Part shown: positions 26,801 to 34,042 of the stretch, one piece after another | Layout of the letters: each line of letters starts with the position of its first letter | How positions within the stretch are numbered: the first letter of the stretch is position 1 | Notes under the pieces: generated by a model | Database searches by the model: none | The model's input: only the letters and a program-made list of their open reading frames with translations | What the model was told of the DNA's origin: nothing | Program-made: the position numbers and the translations under genes | From: a virus | Length of the DNA stretch: 43,681 nt | Direction: 5' to 3' (one strand) | Virus record (IMG/VR): IMGVR_UViG_3300032246_000632 | Coordinates: 1 to 43,681 of that record

Positions 26801-29800
26801 CTGGACAAAGGCACATTGCTTCCACGATGGATGGCGGGAAGCGTTCTATAATTGAAAACGCAATCGTAAAAACAAAGCAACTGATATTGGATAAGGCATT
26901 GGCGCGATTCCGTGGTCTTGGCGGCAAAGGTGACGTTGTTCGTGCGGCAAATTCTGGCGCAGAATTCAGCCCGGAGGTTATGAAGGCAGCAAAGAAGGCA
27001 CTTGATGCCATGCGCGACCTTAATGGCGCAATTTCTCCTGCTATTGAAGCTACAGCAAAACCGCTCATATCAAAAGCGCAGATGGCAAAATCAAAAGCTA
27101 TTGCTGGACGATATGGAATGGATTCTGGTTTGTTTGAAACCAAAATGACCGCATCCGTGTTTGATGCAGATGGCAACAAGATTGGCGAGTCAATGCCAGT
27201 TTCAGACCTTGCTTTTGAAGGCGCATTTCAATCAACTCCGCAAGGATTAAAGCAACTATCTGGATATGGTTCGTTGCCGAATGAGTTGGCTGGAGTAAAT
27301 ATTCCAGAAGGTGGAAAAATTGTTGTTGGAAAAGAATTCGTAATGTCACCAGACGGGAAGACTCCTATCATGCTTAAATCTGCGGACGTAAAGAAAGCAG
27401 TTAAAGGACGATCAAACTTAATTCGCACCGAACTTGCTAAACACGATGATGGTTCTCCAACTACATTCCGTGCAGTTTCTGACGATGGGTTAACATTTCG
27501 AGGGACGTTCAATCCAGAGCAAATTAAGGCTATTCAAGAATTGCCGGAAAGCATTGTTCCAAGAAGCATCAAAGAAAACATCCTCAAAGCGAACGAGTCA
27601 ATTGCTGCGGCTGATGGAACTCGCTGGATCATGGATTATGCCGCCATGATGGACGATTATGGAAACTACAAAGCATTTGCTCCAAAATTGTATGATTTTG
27701 TGCCAATTGGAATGCACTTTTCAAAAGAAGGAAATTTTCTCATTACATCAATCAATGTCGGTCGAATATTCCAAAAAATGCGTCTTTGGAATGAACGGAT
27801 GCCGGGTAAATTGAAAATGTGGGATAATAACCTTGAGATGGCATTTGATGACTTTGCAAACATTTATTTGCAGAATTGGAAAAATGGTAGGCCGGGAGAA
27901 ACTGGACTTGACAAGAATCCAACGATTGCACTTGCCAAAAAAGGTGTTTTTGCCGATTTGCTTAACATTGCGAAAGAACAATACAATCCAGATCGTTCTG
28001 TAATTCCTAAAAGAAAAGGTGATCCAAAAGGAAAAAATCTTGACAATGTAATGATTGGAATTCGCGTTGATCACATTGCCGAAATGATCAAAAACGAAGA
28101 AGCAACAAAACTTCCAGTAAACTACGGATTTGCTAAAATCAATTTCATGCCAGAGCGCATGGAAGGTGAAGCTCCAATTAGAAAAGATTGGGATGAAATG
28201 TTAAACAAATCTCTTAAAATGTCCTATGATGAGTTTGTTTCTTTAGCAAAAAAAGGAAAAATCATTCAAGCGACTGGAGAAAAAAATCCATTTGTAGCTG
28301 GAACTGGAGAAACGCCATTAAGCTATGGTGCAGGAGCAGGATATTCACTTCCAGACATAGTTCATTTTTACTCATGGCGAACTGCTCCGATGGAAGCTGC
28401 TTACAATAATTTTTTAGATAACGCTGAATTTGAAAAAATATCAAAAAAAGACGTTAAAATGTCTTATGATGAATTTATTTCTTCAGCAAGAAAAGGTGTT
28501 CAATTCATGCCAGAGCGTCCAGCGGAACAAGAACGCATCGTTGCCGCAACATATACCGACCCTCGCACTGGAGAAGTCCGCGAAGGTGTAAACCACAAGG
28601 CAGCAAATCCAAATGCGCCAGACGAGCAGACTGATCGTGAATCGCGTTACTATGGGTTCAAAACGGACACAGGTCGCGTTGTAAATCGTGAGGAGGCATA
28701 TCGTATTGCTGAGGCATCTGGACAGCTTAAAGAGGCAACCAGCGAGGAAGACAAGTTCAATACTGATCGAGGTGTTCTACATAGCAACATGGTGGACATA
28801 AAACCTACTATTGGAGAAAAACCGCAAAGTTCGGAGATGATAGGTGCTGACACCATCAAACCCGCTGATCTTCAAACAAGTGCAAAACCAGAATCTGACG
28901 AGTTGCCGAAACAAGCTTCACTTGCAAAAGGTGAAAACTTTGAAGTGTCAAAATCTGGTGATGTTTTTGTTGATGACATTACAAAACCAGTAAAATTCAC
29001 AAAAGATATTGGATTGCAGTTTATGCCTGCAAGACCAGAGGTTAATTTGGAGGACTACATTGATAAACCCATTATTGCGCTTACTGCCGACAGGATGGGA
29101 ATTGGAAAAGCATATGTCGGGCCTAAAGGCGCAGAACAAGAAGTAAGTCAAGAATCTCAAGGTGGGCCGGGATTCTCGTTCCTTTATACGGATGAGCAAT
29201 CAAATCCAGTTTGGGGATTTACTCGCAAGGAAGATGCTGATCGATTTGTTGGAAGAGTGACATCTGTTGCCAAAAAAGAAAAATCAGATTCCGTATTGGT
29301 TGCTCCCACTCTTTTATCTCCAGATAATCATTTGCATAATCCAACTGGTCAACTCGGATATGCAACTGCAATTGATGCCGCAATTAAAGCAAATATGCTT
29401 GATTCTAAATTAGCTGATTCCCATATTGAGCAAATTATGCAACGAATTGCAGCAGGAAAAGCATTGCCTAAAGCTGATAAAGACAAGTTTTCATCAATTA
29501 AATCATTGGCTGAATTTACAAATGCAGTAAAAGCAAAAGAAATTAATTTTAGACAAGCTGCATTAATTAGAGAAAAAGCATCTGCAAAAACTCTTCCAAT
29601 CAGCGTTGATGATATGACGCGAATGGGAATATTGCCTTCTGAAGTTGCTAAAAATCTTTCACAAGAAGGATTCTATGAACTTCCGACATTCTCTGTTGTA
29701 TCATTGTTTGAAGTTGCTGCAAATTCCAAACCAGAGCAAGGCGGGTATCATTACGCATATCCTTGGATTGTGCGTGGAAAGGCAATTGGATTCTTGAAAA

Positions 29801-29964
29801 ACATTTACAACCTTGATAAATTAACAAGCGAAACAAATGTTAGAAGCAAAACTACTGGAGAACTTTCAGCGCAACCTGTAATGGTTGTAATGCCTCAACT
29901 TGATCCGCAAAAAATACAAGAAGCATCTAATGTTCTTCAAAATTTAAATAAACCAACAAAATAA
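23815..29964 (+). CDS. Giant polyvalent-like virion protein with zincin domain
   Basis: 2049 residues. Two FFSNLS repeats open the protein (residues 5-15 and 43-53). Residues ~150-800 are mainly helical. A zinc metallopeptidase motif lies in ALWHELSHYLF (His893-Glu894-x-x-His897), with EEVMADLF (Glu986/987, Asp991) a plausible third-ligand region. Three F-M-P-[EA]-R motifs at 1444-1448, 1564-1568 and 1736-1740 separate later domains; duplicated K-M-S-Y-D-E-F segments start at 1469 and 1549. The C-terminal ~300 residues contain GGPGFSFLYTDE and QGGYHYAYPWIVRGK. Size, multi-domain order and position behind ejection genes resemble 'polyvalent' proteins thought to be injected with phage DNA and to act on the host. 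Function otherwise unknown. Confidence 0.82.
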   Translation: MDITENPEGFFSNLSSIANDEKPKEEKIEKPEEPKTSNASIIEDPESFFSNLSKTPEQKSQEETGGDFFKTAYKTIDEFLVQPKAQQEPTPDQSFLTSIQKKKTSDLDKFDVDYIKSLTPDQRYSVMQARKDIPLDILSDDEQRQLHENEKSKGILSFPKEKGFWYNLLDGYNEMAQGAFDIGKTAAKVAVGSAEVPYRILQGASGDYGAALEGEKLLSPEDKKEVEAWRVNAINLANTPMSSGDPRQKDIYLDSKYLAKILEKLTPEQRQQVKETEAKKIADAKSSFYSFFAPAFELPGAVANAGKTILAGGIGIGDWGNEKMAAALGPEMEQKAKELSFANWKARRKIKQAHEAYTREFPDVYARMYENPALKSALNEITLFQGPSVEETAKSRGISEDAAKELLKKEAEKNNEVALKELEQQLPEVSESAKLTGEFLLPRGIGMELFGAAGLATEATKNVARGLKFLNKTEDEINAIMEADRALQRSRTAQRYAARQEIGKDVSRAGEKMEEIGQKFRPISEFIEKKTSNLSKIALPVTGVVYGYQHDPEHPILGSLKYGLGGLGLKYAKEIPAFTKELGEAIRVSAPGTTFETLGKVPEGSKIKEKILANGGKGIDNLLANAKEYAQTGIHGGALGLAVGLSSEDDPEIIKKMASDGLLYSVGTRGIQHVLGKFSVDPVIEERNRKIDDYKIYQEYKNSTPETQKNIDDLTDWNNVVQAYEGKANEYKDELNDAIQTGDQAKIEKAQSNVDALDSSIKNLKKANLQTRNELGRQFLKSYVAANELANSALLPGQNNVGFHILTTNEIFQKLRSDPANANVPDADIAKTAAQQGFYSGIGTAEHVPGAPITPGETGMTFDRTKNSIVLNADALRDRMVKYRQTPIDALWHELSHYLFKIPEFRKLMENVESSLFSTEVKDISGKVIASTSGIYSPKDLVDMYRKSYMQGHDVPSIESLAKLSGVWDESRGTLDEQKVANYMREEVMADLFGEAGQRHIASTMDGGKRSIIENAIVKTKQLILDKALARFRGLGGKGDVVRAANSGAEFSPEVMKAAKKALDAMRDLNGAISPAIEATAKPLISKAQMAKSKAIAGRYGMDSGLFETKMTASVFDADGNKIGESMPVSDLAFEGAFQSTPQGLKQLSGYGSLPNELAGVNIPEGGKIVVGKEFVMSPDGKTPIMLKSADVKKAVKGRSNLIRTELAKHDDGSPTTFRAVSDDGLTFRGTFNPEQIKAIQELPESIVPRSIKENILKANESIAAADGTRWIMDYAAMMDDYGNYKAFAPKLYDFVPIGMHFSKEGNFLITSINVGRIFQKMRLWNERMPGKLKMWDNNLEMAFDDFANIYLQNWKNGRPGETGLDKNPTIALAKKGVFADLLNIAKEQYNPDRSVIPKRKGDPKGKNLDNVMIGIRVDHIAEMIKNEEATKLPVNYGFAKINFMPERMEGEAPIRKDWDEMLNKSLKMSYDEFVSLAKKGKIIQATGEKNPFVAGTGETPLSYGAGAGYSLPDIVHFYSWRTAPMEAAYNNFLDNAEFEKISKKDVKMSYDEFISSARKGVQFMPERPAEQERIVAATYTDPRTGEVREGVNHKAANPNAPDEQTDRESRYYGFKTDTGRVVNREEAYRIAEASGQLKEATSEEDKFNTDRGVLHSNMVDIKPTIGEKPQSSEMIGADTIKPADLQTSAKPESDELPKQASLAKGENFEVSKSGDVFVDDITKPVKFTKDIGLQFMPARPEVNLEDYIDKPIIALTADRMGIGKAYVGPKGAEQEVSQESQGGPGFSFLYTDEQSNPVWGFTRKEDADRFVGRVTSVAKKEKSDSVLVAPTLLSPDNHLHNPTGQLGYATAIDAAIKANMLDSKLADSHIEQIMQRIAAGKALPKADKDKFSSIKSLAEFTNAVKAKEINFRQAALIREKASAKTLPISVDDMTRMGILPSEVAKNLSQEGFYELPTFSVVSLFEVAANSKPEQGGYHYAYPWIVRGKAIGFLKNIYNLDKLTSETNVRSKTTGELSAQPVMVVMPQLDPQKIQEASNVLQNLNKPTK

Positions 29965-29965
29965 T

Positions 29966-30106
29966 ATGCCACTACGAAAATGCGCCTCACAGAATTGCTT
30001 TGAACGCAATTTGAAAACTGAACTAAAGTCCGGCAAACCTTTGAAGCAAAGTTTAGCCATAGCCTATAGCGTCCAACGCAAAGCGAAATCCAAAAAGAAA
30101 AAATAA
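29966..30106 (+). CDS. Small basic phage protein
   Basis: 46 residues, TAATATG start. RKCASQNCFERNLKTELKSG followed by KPLKQSLAIAYSVQRKAKSKKKK matches a common small phage/virus-associated pattern (x-N-[IL]-K-T-E-[IL]-K-x-G-K-P-x-K-Q-A-[IL]-A-I-A), here with two cysteines (Cys6, Cys11) near the start. The strongly basic end suggests nucleic-acid or acidic-protein binding. It is one base upstream of the ATP-grasp gene. Family pattern from memory; function unknown. Confidence 0.75.
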   Translation: MPLRKCASQNCFERNLKTELKSGKPLKQSLAIAYSVQRKAKSKKKK

Positions 30107-30107
30107 T

Positions 30108-31394
30108 ATGCGCATTGAAGATTTGAAAGATCCAAGCGAGGTCACAGCATTGTTCATTGATCATGGTTTGTTCATCTCGCAGGCACTGAAGCTTGCGGAG
30201 ACATTCAGGAAGGTTTACTCCTACACGCCTTGGGAGTCTGCGTTCCCAAAAATGACAAGTATGATCGGATATGGCTACGAGGAAATCGAGCTTGTTGACT
30301 CCATTTTTAACCCACACTTTGACGAGATCGACCTGTTTGTATTTCCAGACATAAATCACGGGCCATTGCAGCAATATTTGGTTGATCAAGGCAAAACTGT
30401 ATGGGGATCACGCCTTGGAGAGTGCTTGGAGCTTGATCGTGAAGGCATGAAGCAAATTTTGACTGCTCTTGATCTTCCTGTTGGAAAATTCACGCACGTC
30501 AAAGGCATGAGCAACCTTCGCGCATATCTGAAGGAAAGGAAAAATGTTTATGTGAAGATCAACAAATGGCGCGGAACATTTGAAACATTTCGCAGTGCAA
30601 GTTACCAGCAAGTTGAGCCTAAACTTGACGAGATTGAACACAAACTTGGGCCATTGAAACATATCATTGAGTTTACAGTTGAAGATCAGATTGAAGAACC
30701 AAATATGTTTGAAGGAGGAACTGATGGATATGTCATTGATGGCGAGTATCCATCAAAACTGATGTCTGGAATTGAAGTGAAAGATCTCGCTTACGTTGGC
30801 GTGTTTACTGACTACACCGACATTCCAGAACCAATCAGACGCTTCAATGACCGCATGAAACCAGTGTTTGCCGCATATGGGTATCGCGGCTGGATGTCAA
30901 CAGAGGTTCGCATTGGCAAAGATCACAATCCATATATGATCGATGGATGTATGCGCTCGCCAAGTCCACCTAATGAACTCTGGCAAGAACTCTACAGCAA
31001 CTTTGCCGACATCGTTTGGTATGGAGCAAACGGGATCGTTGTTGATCCAGAACCAACCGCAAAGTATGGCGCAGAAGTTCTCATTCATTCTTCATGGGCA
31101 TCTGGCAACTGGCAACCCGTGGACATTGATCCAGACGTGCGTGAATTTGTAAAGTTGCGAAACAGCATGAAGATTAATGGACGTGAATACATTTCTCCAA
31201 TGGGTGATGGATTGCCAGAAATTGGCGCAGTTATTGGTATGTCTGATGTGTCGGTTGAAGATGCCATCAAAAACGCAATTGATCATTGCGATGGAGTATC
31301 TGGATACTATTTGGAGATGCCCACTGCTGCAACAGACAAGGCACTTGAAGCAATTGAAAAGATGGATAAACTTGGGTTGAACTATTTCAACTAA
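30108..31394 (+). CDS. ATP-grasp-fold ligase-like protein
   Basis: 428 residues. The order HGPLQQYLVDQGKTVWGS, then LELDREGMKQILTALDLPV, KNVYVKINKWRGTFETF (Lys150/Lys153 region) and TEVRIGKDHNPYMIDGCMRS (Glu266, Asp near 278, Arg) is that of ATP-grasp enzymes of the PurD/carboxylate-amine ligase type: pre-ATP domain, ATP-lysine strand, then the metal-binding E...D...R end. Size is near PurD, but purine-pathway context is absent, so a different acceptor is likely. Located just after the giant virion gene. It may ligate amino acids or modify a phage protein or nucleotide; the fold is fairly clear, the substrate is not. Confidence 0.75.
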   Translation: MRIEDLKDPSEVTALFIDHGLFISQALKLAETFRKVYSYTPWESAFPKMTSMIGYGYEEIELVDSIFNPHFDEIDLFVFPDINHGPLQQYLVDQGKTVWGSRLGECLELDREGMKQILTALDLPVGKFTHVKGMSNLRAYLKERKNVYVKINKWRGTFETFRSASYQQVEPKLDEIEHKLGPLKHIIEFTVEDQIEEPNMFEGGTDGYVIDGEYPSKLMSGIEVKDLAYVGVFTDYTDIPEPIRRFNDRMKPVFAAYGYRGWMSTEVRIGKDHNPYMIDGCMRSPSPPNELWQELYSNFADIVWYGANGIVVDPEPTAKYGAEVLIHSSWASGNWQPVDIDPDVREFVKLRNSMKINGREYISPMGDGLPEIGAVIGMSDVSVEDAIKNAIDHCDGVSGYYLEMPTAATDKALEAIEKMDKLGLNYFN

Positions 31395-31493
31395 ATGACA
31401 ACTCATACTTGGACAATTTTGGTGCTTGCTATAGCAGCATTTGTTGGAGGCGGCTTTTGCATAGCCGCTTCTTTTTGGTGGGATGACAAGTAA
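31395..31493 (+). CDS. Tiny single-span membrane protein
   Basis: 32 residues: MTTHTW, then a membrane helix ILVLAIAAFVGGGFCIAASFWW, then DDK. The ATG directly follows the ATP-grasp stop (TAAATG). Such micro-membrane proteins are common in phages but hard to prove; stop-start coupling supports translation. Function unknown. Confidence 0.55.
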   Translation: MTTHTWTILVLAIAAFVGGGFCIAASFWWDDK

Positions 31494-31539
31494 ACCTCAC
31501 AATCCAGAACCGGAGAAAAATCCACCTATCAAAAAATGA
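31483..31539 (+). CDS. Possible 18-residue Pro/Lys peptide
   Basis: A short frame starting at an ATG inside the end of the tiny membrane gene and ending at TGA that overlaps the next gene's ATG (ATGATCACG at 31536). The peptide is MTSKPHNPEPEKNPPIKK. It may only serve as a coupling bridge that carries ribosomes to 31536. Too short to be sure. Confidence 0.25.
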   Translation: MTSKPHNPEPEKNPPIKK

Positions 31540-32219
31540 TCACGCTTAAAAATATTGATCCAGTTGCCATGCGTTATGTAACAACTGGCGATTGGGAATG
31601 GTTGCCTAATGGACATTTGAAATGCTCTGTAGCTGATTACGGCAACGAGGATGGCGCATTCTTGGTCAACCTGCATGAAATGGTAGAAGCATGGTTGTGC
31701 AACAAGGCAGGAATACGAGAGGATGAAGTCAGTAAGTTTGATGTTGATCATGCAGACCTTGAGGAACCCGGCGACTCGCCAGACGCCCCATATTATCCCC
31801 AGCACCTCGCTGCAACGCAGATAGAGCGCATCGCGTGTCAAGCGGCAGGAATAGACTGGGATGAACATAACAAGTGGGTGCAACGAGCAGGAGACGAGGT
31901 TGAGCGCAAGCAAGGCGATGAAGTTCCATCAATCCTTCTCAATGGGCCAAGGTTCTGGGCTGAACTGCATCTACTCGGATTGCGTCACAGGTCAGGCAAG
32001 AACATGACTGGTTGGCTTAACGATTGGCGCGATTCACTTCCGTTTAACGGATGCCCATGCAAAGAACATCTTGATAATTGGATTTCAGAAAATCCTCCTG
32101 ATTGGAATCGTTTTTTTGAATGGGGAATTGATTTGCACAATGCAGTCAATATTAGAATCGGAAAGCCAACGATGGATGTTGAAAATGCTAGAGAATTGTG
32201 GATGCAGCGGCACTTCTAA
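31536..32219 (+). CDS. Two-part protein with ERV/ALR-like C-terminal region
   Basis: 227 residues. Residues 1-115 form a conserved phage unit (YVTTGDWEWLPNGHLKCSV, EPGDSPDAPYYPQHLAATQIERI). Residues ~138-227 resemble the ERV/ALR flavin sulfhydryl-oxidase bundle: FWAELHLLGL (Trp141, His145), GCPCKEHLDNWI (Cys173-Pro-Cys175, His178), FFEWGIDLHNAVNIRIGKP (His201, Asn202, Asn205, Lys210). The W-x-x-x-H, C...C...H, H-N-x-V-N and K-P positions are in the family order, but the redox pair is C-x-C rather than C-x-x-C. A disulphide-forming role for virion or host proteins is inferred. Start ATG overlaps the short peptide's stop. Confidence 0.7.
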   Translation: MITLKNIDPVAMRYVTTGDWEWLPNGHLKCSVADYGNEDGAFLVNLHEMVEAWLCNKAGIREDEVSKFDVDHADLEEPGDSPDAPYYPQHLAATQIERIACQAAGIDWDEHNKWVQRAGDEVERKQGDEVPSILLNGPRFWAELHLLGLRHRSGKNMTGWLNDWRDSLPFNGCPCKEHLDNWISENPPDWNRFFEWGIDLHNAVNIRIGKPTMDVENARELWMQRHF

Positions 32220-32266
32220 AATAATTCTTGCCATGACAAAATAACCGCATAGGATTCGCGGCTCAT

Positions 32267-32395
32267 ATGAACATCATAGATACATTCACCAATACACCGA
32301 TTCTCGTTACGCTACAGCACTGCTGGCAGGCATTCTTATGCATGTCACCAATCGCCTTGATTGCAGGACTAACAATTCTCCTGACAAATGAATAA
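32267..32395 (+). CDS. Small membrane protein
   Basis: 42 residues: MNIIDTFTNTPILVTLQHCWQ followed by a hydrophobic segment FLCMSPIALIAGLTILLTNE. Its stop overlaps the next ATG by 8 bases (ATGAATAA), the usual spacing here. The preceding 47 bases (32220-32266) hold only CCGC...GCGG, a weak hairpin. Function unknown. Confidence 0.5.
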   Translation: MNIIDTFTNTPILVTLQHCWQAFLCMSPIALIAGLTILLTNE

Positions 32396-32594
32396 ACATA
32401 GAAATCAAAAGCTAAAAATGTTTTCAGCCAAGGGTGCTGGAAGCTCATCAGGCTTGGAAGAAAAGGTTGATTTCTGGCTAGTAAAATTGTCGAGGGAAGT
32501 CAGTATTGCTTGCGATAAATTCTGGACAAATACAAAGGAACGTCGTAGCGTGGACGCTCAATATCGCAGAAACAATCCATTTATAAACGAATAA
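32388..32594 (+). CDS. Small basic hypothetical protein
   Basis: 68 residues, basic at both ends (MNKHRNQKLKMFSAKGAGS and TKERRSVDAQYRRNNPFINE), with an amphipathic middle (LEEKVDFWLVKLSREVSIACDKF). No family recognised. Translation is probably coupled to the upstream membrane gene. A second ATG at residue 11 is possible but has no better start context. Confidence 0.55.
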   Translation: MNKHRNQKLKMFSAKGAGSSSGLEEKVDFWLVKLSREVSIACDKFWTNTKERRSVDAQYRRNNPFINE

Positions 32595-32596
32595 AT

Positions 32597-32830
32597 ATGG
32601 CAAAAGTAAACAATCACCCTGCATTTCCTGTTCAAGCATACGCTGGAGACGCGAATTCACCGAAAGTGCGACCCAACTCTGGCATGGGAATGCGAGACTG
32701 GTTTGCTGGACGTGCATTAGAGGGCATTCTCGCCAATCCAGAGGAGGAGGCAATGGATGCACCTTCAGAAGAAATCGCGCAACTCGCATACAAATTTGCA
32801 GACGCAATGTTAGAAGAAAGGGAGAAGTAA
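32597..32830 (+). CDS. Conserved small phage protein (GMxxRDWFAG type)
   Basis: 77 residues. HPAFPVQAYAG, then SGMGMRDWFAGRALEGILANP and IAQLAYKFADAMLEEREK match a widespread small phage family with the pattern G-M-x-[LM]-R-D-[YW]-F-A-[AG]-x-A-x-x-G and a final A-Y-x-x-A-D-A-M-L-x-x-R. Function unproven. Leader GAATAAAT before the ATG. Confidence 0.75.
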   Translation: MAKVNNHPAFPVQAYAGDANSPKVRPNSGMGMRDWFAGRALEGILANPEEEAMDAPSEEIAQLAYKFADAMLEEREK

Positions 32831-32831
32831 T

Positions 32832-32972
32832 ATGTCAACATCAGCAAAAATAAAATTTGGCGGGCCAATGATTATATCAAATGGTCAATCAAAGAAAAAA
32901 CTATCGAACATGAATGTTTCGGTAGTCAAACCAACCAAAAAAACAAGCAAACTAAAATCAATAAAAAAATGA
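32832..32972 (+). CDS. Small lysine-rich protein
   Basis: 46 residues, TAATATG start: MSTSAKIKFGGPMIISNGQS, then a lysine-rich tail (KKKLSNMNVSVVKPTKKTSK). Stop overlaps the next ATG (ATGA). No family recognised; placement in an unbroken chain of overlapping genes supports that it is translated. Confidence 0.5.
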   Translation: MSTSAKIKFGGPMIISNGQSKKKLSNMNVSVVKPTKKTSKLKSIKK

Positions 32973-33217
32973 ACGAAATAAATGAGTCAGTAGAAGGATT
33001 CTCAGAGGATCAGGTTAAAGCAATCGAACACGTCTTGAAGGACATTAACATTGACGAAGTGTCAAAGGACGAAGTGTTCCTTGATGTCATCAATCGTCTC
33101 AAACGATTCAACTTTGAGATGACGGTTGCATTGTACCTTCTCGAAAAGAAAACAATCTCAGACATGGCAAATGCTGCCACAGAAACGCCAGCAGAAGGCG
33201 ATGAAAAGCAAGAATAA
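32969..33217 (+). CDS. Small acidic helical protein
   Basis: 82 residues, acidic: FSEDQVKAIEHVLKDINIDEV and FLDVINRLKRFNFEMTVALYLLEKK form likely amphipathic helices, ending in a disordered ETPAEGDEKQE tail. No signature motif. Overlaps upstream by 4 bases and downstream by 17 bases. Function unknown. Confidence 0.6.
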   Translation: MNEINESVEGFSEDQVKAIEHVLKDINIDEVSKDEVFLDVINRLKRFNFEMTVALYLLEKKTISDMANAATETPAEGDEKQE

Positions 33218-33392
33218 TACTAAACGTGCGGCGATGAAGATTAATGGGAGTGAGCGAGTCCAATCCTCGCGCACTCACGCTGGCAAATCTGCTCAAAAAG
33301 GATTGAATGGAGAAACGGGTGAGGTCAGCAGGGGAAAATTCAAATCGTTCATCGTCCGCAACCACATGTTGTCATCGAGAAAAGAACCATGA
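33201..33392 (+). CDS. Small basic hypothetical protein
   Basis: 63 residues starting inside the previous gene: MKSKNNTKRAAMKINGSERV ... GKSAQKGLNGETGEVSRGKF. Very basic and Ser/Gly-rich, so probably disordered or nucleic-acid binding. An alternative ATG lies at residue 12 (33234). Four-base overlap with the next gene. Confidence 0.5.
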   Translation: MKSKNNTKRAAMKINGSERVQSSRTHAGKSAQKGLNGETGEVSRGKFKSFIVRNHMLSSRKEP

Positions 33393-33634
33393 GCATTATA
33401 TCAGATCACGCAGCAGACACAAAAGACCTGTCACACAAATGCCCGTCCTGTAGCGTTGAATGGGTTGACCACCGAGGCCCAACTTCGCTCTGTGAGCGTT
33501 TGCAGGAGTGCAAGAGAATCATCGCTGAATTACTGCACTATGTTGAGCAGCCAGATTACACGCGAGATATTGGTGAGATGGAGTGTTACTTTGACACCAT
33601 TGAGGACGCTGAAATCATCTTGGAGGAATTCTAA
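33389..33634 (+). CDS. Small zinc-ribbon-like protein
   Basis: 81 residues. HKCPSCSVEW gives a C-x-x-C knuckle, followed later by LCERLQECKRII with two more cysteines, consistent with one zinc site and a helix. The C-terminal half is acidic (EMECYFDTIEDAEIILEEF). Possibly a small regulator. Its TAA overlaps the next ATG by one base. Confidence 0.6.
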   Translation: MSIISDHAADTKDLSHKCPSCSVEWVDHRGPTSLCERLQECKRIIAELLHYVEQPDYTRDIGEMECYFDTIEDAEIILEEF

Positions 33635-33801
33635 TGGACACCATCAAAAATTCTGAGTGGAGCAGGAACGGCAAGGGCGATGATGAGCGCCCTGTGGATC
33701 GCAAAAAGTTTCGCGCAAACTTTGACGAAATTGATTGGTCAGCACATCGCAATAAGAAGTCTGAAAACATTGTTCCAAGCGATGACGACCTCATAGCTTG
33801 A
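33634..33801 (+). CDS. Small charged hypothetical protein
   Basis: 55 residues: SEWSRNGKGDDERPVDRKKF, then RANFDEIDWSAHRNKKSEN, ending PSDDDLIA. No motif recognised. It closes the small-gene block; a weak terminator-like structure begins at its stop codon. Confidence 0.5.
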   Translation: MDTIKNSEWSRNGKGDDERPVDRKKFRANFDEIDWSAHRNKKSENIVPSDDDLIA

Positions 33802-33835
33802 TTTGATCAGCGTTTGCGATCGTCAATCTTTTTTT
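33800..33835 (+). terminator. Weak terminator-like hairpin
   Basis: GATT (33800-33803) and GATC (33805-33808) can pair with GATC and AATC of GATCGTCAATC (33818-33828) around an internal bulge, followed by seven Ts. The imperfect stem makes termination uncertain, but it is well placed between the small-gene block and the next promoter. Confidence 0.4.
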
Positions 33836-33878
33836 ACAATTATTTTTCTACGCTGAAAAAAATTGTTGCGTAGTGTTT

Positions 33879-33935
33879 ATGCGGTTCCGCGAGCATCGAT
33901 GTCCGCAGATGTAGATTCCATGCGGTTCTACGAGC
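33879..33935 (+). repeat. Imperfect direct repeats ATGCGGTTC-N2-CGAGC
   Basis: ATGCGGTTCCGCGAGC (33879-33894) and ATGCGGTTCTACGAGC (33920-33935) differ at two of 16 bases and are 41 bp apart, about four helical turns, upstream of a promoter. The 12-mer ATGCGGTTCTAC recurs at 37151-37162 and the 8-mer ATGCGGTT at 40811-40818. Candidate operator or origin-related element. The 241-base gap 33802-34042 also holds a CTACGC/GCGTAG hairpin (33849-33874). Confidence 0.5.
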
Positions 33936-33958
33936 TTGAAAAAAAGTTTAAAAAAAAC

Positions 33959-34042
33959 TTTACATCGAAATGCCGTGCTGTAGTTTTGATTCCAAGCAGA
34001 CGGCACAACGCCAGAAGCGCAATAAATAAATACATACATCAA
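33959..34042 (+). promoter_or_regulatory. Promoter/leader cassette, copy 1
   Basis: -35-like TTTACA (33959-33964), 14 bases, then TGTAGT (33979-33984); read as sigma-70 this gives TTTACA-16-TAGTTT, and TAGTTTTG also fits the Bacteroidota TA-N2-TTTG element. A-tracts (GAAAAAAAGTTTAAAAAAAAC) lie just upstream. Downstream come CCAAGCA, CGGCACAACGCC and the leader ATAAATAAATACATACATCAA before the ATG at 34043. The same order of elements recurs at 40850-40930. Confidence 0.62.

Noticed and set aside
33780-34040. Possible tRNA (GGTTC-like sequences)
   Set aside because: GGTTC occurs twice but no acceptor stem, anticodon arm or CCA-compatible fold can be built.
33863-34042. N-terminal extension of the 34043 gene to an ATG at 33863
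   Set aside because: It would run through direct repeats, promoter boxes and the A/T leader; the start at 34043 has the same leader as other genes.
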